Assembly (NCBI GenBank): GCA_023396465.1
Contig: JAEWWF010000103.1
Location: 1-5,777 of the forward strand
Source: Pseudomonadota bacterium
Lineage (GTDB): Bacteria; Pseudomonadota; Alphaproteobacteria; Rhodospirillales; Rhodospirillaceae
DNA length: 5,777 bases
Reading direction: 5' to 3'
The notes beneath the pieces are model-generated. The model saw only the letters and a list, made by a program, of their open reading frames with translations. It made no database searches and was not told the origin of the DNA. Shown piece after piece: positions 5,269 to 5,777 of this stretch. A program made the translations under genes and the position numbers. Within the stretch, counting starts at the first letter, position 1, and every line of letters starts with the position of its first letter.

Positions 5269-5777
5269 TCAGTGGATGGGCGGATCGTTCCAGCGCTGCA
5301 CCGTCACCACCAGCCGGCCTTCGCCGCTGACAGACCGGGTACCGTCCTTCACCGTGCCGGTGACGGTCAGGTCGCCGACGTTGTTGGTGCCGAACCGGCG
5401 TTCCGGGTTGGGACCGGCCATGGCCGGCTGGAACCGGCCGCTGCCGCTGTTCATGGTGCCGGCGAAGCGGGCATCTTCCATGCCCTCTGCGGCCTCGTCG
5501 CGGTTGGCGACGCTCCAGGCGGCCGGCAAGGCACCCAGGCGCACGTCGTCGTCGGTGCCGGGCTGGCCATCGGGGCCGTTGAGATAGCCGACCGCCTCCA
5601 GCTGGGCGGTGATGGCGCCCATGGCGCCGCCGCCGCCGCCGACACGGGCAACCGCCGTTTCCGGCTCGACACGGACGCTGTCGACGCTGCGATAGACAGC
5701 GAAGCCCTGCTCCAGCGTGGCCTCGCCGACCTTGACCGTGCGCCAGCCGGGGGCGGCGTCGCGGGCGGCGGTCAGGC
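5269..5777 (-). CDS. qhpA: Quinohemoprotein amine dehydrogenase alpha subunit, C-terminal part (5' end outside window)
   Basis: The frame is open from the window edge to a TGA at 5271-5269 and gives 168 residues, the C-terminal third of a protein that is about 490-540 residues in the family. The alpha subunit is periplasmic: its N-terminal domain carries two c-type hemes that take electrons from CTQ in the gamma subunit and pass them to a cytochrome c or cupredoxin, and the rest is beta-barrel/Ig-like domains. Only those later domains are visible, so no CXXCH motif can be checked. Visible landmarks are a GGGGG run at fragment residues 46-50, an acidic loop NGPDGQPGTDDDVRLG, GPNPERRFG, and the terminal VTVQRWNDPPIH, which resembles known QHNDH alpha C-termini from memory. 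An internal Met at 5622 is not a start, because the frame continues upstream with coding character. The ID is secured by qhpD, qhpC and qhpB immediately downstream. qhpD follows after 23 bases. Confidence 0.9.
   Translation of the reverse strand, partial: LTAARDAAPGWRTVKVGEATLEQGFAVYRSVDSVRVEPETAVARVGGGGGAMGAITAQLEAVGYLNGPDGQPGTDDDVRLGALPAAWSVANRDEAAEGMEDARFAGTMNSGSGRFQPAMAGPNPERRFGTNNVGDLTVTGTVKDGTRSVSGEGRLVVTVQRWNDPPIH

Noticed and set aside
3812..5587. Plus-strand open frame of 591 codons opposite qhpD and qhpA
   Set aside because: It is antisense to qhpD, whose Fe-S and SAM motifs are unmistakable. Its composition (His-, Gly-, Ala-, Val-rich, no domains) is what the complement of a GC3-biased gene produces, and it crosses a gene junction.
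5269..5622. Independent small gene starting at the Met at 5622
   Set aside because: The frame continues upstream to the window edge with coding-like sequence, and no ribosome binding site precedes this Met (Gly-run codons instead). It is the C-terminus of QhpA.

Overview
This GC-rich window (roughly two-thirds G+C by eye, strongly G/C-biased third codon positions) carries most of a quinohemoprotein amine dehydrogenase (QHNDH, qhp) operon, all on the minus strand. QHNDH is a periplasmic enzyme of Gram-negative bacteria that oxidatively deaminates primary amines. Codon bias and gene content suggest a high-GC proteobacterium, most likely an alphaproteobacterium. That assignment is an inference; there is no rRNA or other taxonomic marker here.

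In transcription order, from high to low coordinates: the C-terminal part of the alpha subunit qhpA (5777-5269, start outside the window); the radical SAM/SPASM maturase qhpD (5245-3809); the small multiply cross-linked catalytic gamma subunit qhpC (3809-3486); the beta-propeller beta subunit qhpB (3457-2348); the ABC exporter qhpF (2345-531); and the N-terminal 177 codons of the subtilisin-like leader protease qhpE (531-1, running off the window). Intergenic space totals about 53 bases. The qhpD/qhpC and qhpF/qhpE junctions are TGATG one-base overlaps, and qhpB/qhpF is separated by 2 bases, so this looks like one transcript with translational coupling. The promoter must lie upstream of qhpA, beyond 5777. 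No terminator is visible. The flavin monooxygenase (QhpG) and AraC-type regulator (QhpR) known from Paracoccus are not in the window.

The genes form a ribosomally made, post-translationally modified protein pathway. QhpC is made with an N-terminal leader that is not a Sec signal. QhpD installs three Cys-to-Asp/Glu thioether bonds in the cytoplasm. QhpG (elsewhere) begins oxidation of the Trp that becomes cysteine tryptophylquinone (CTQ). QhpE removes the leader, QhpF is thought to export the modified subunit, and the periplasmic alpha (diheme) and beta (Sec-exported propeller) subunits assemble around it. All Cys, Asp, Glu and Trp residues needed for the three thioethers and CTQ are present in QhpC.

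The system itself is known, not novel. The less expected details are: a 27-bp in-frame tandem repeat that lengthens the nucleotide-binding A-loop of QhpF by two 9-residue units; a protease with no prodomain, no canonical oxyanion-hole Asn and many cysteines; and a qhpC Shine-Dalgarno sequence written into the last codons of qhpD as tandem AGG Arg codons. The long plus-strand reading frames are antisense shadows of these genes.
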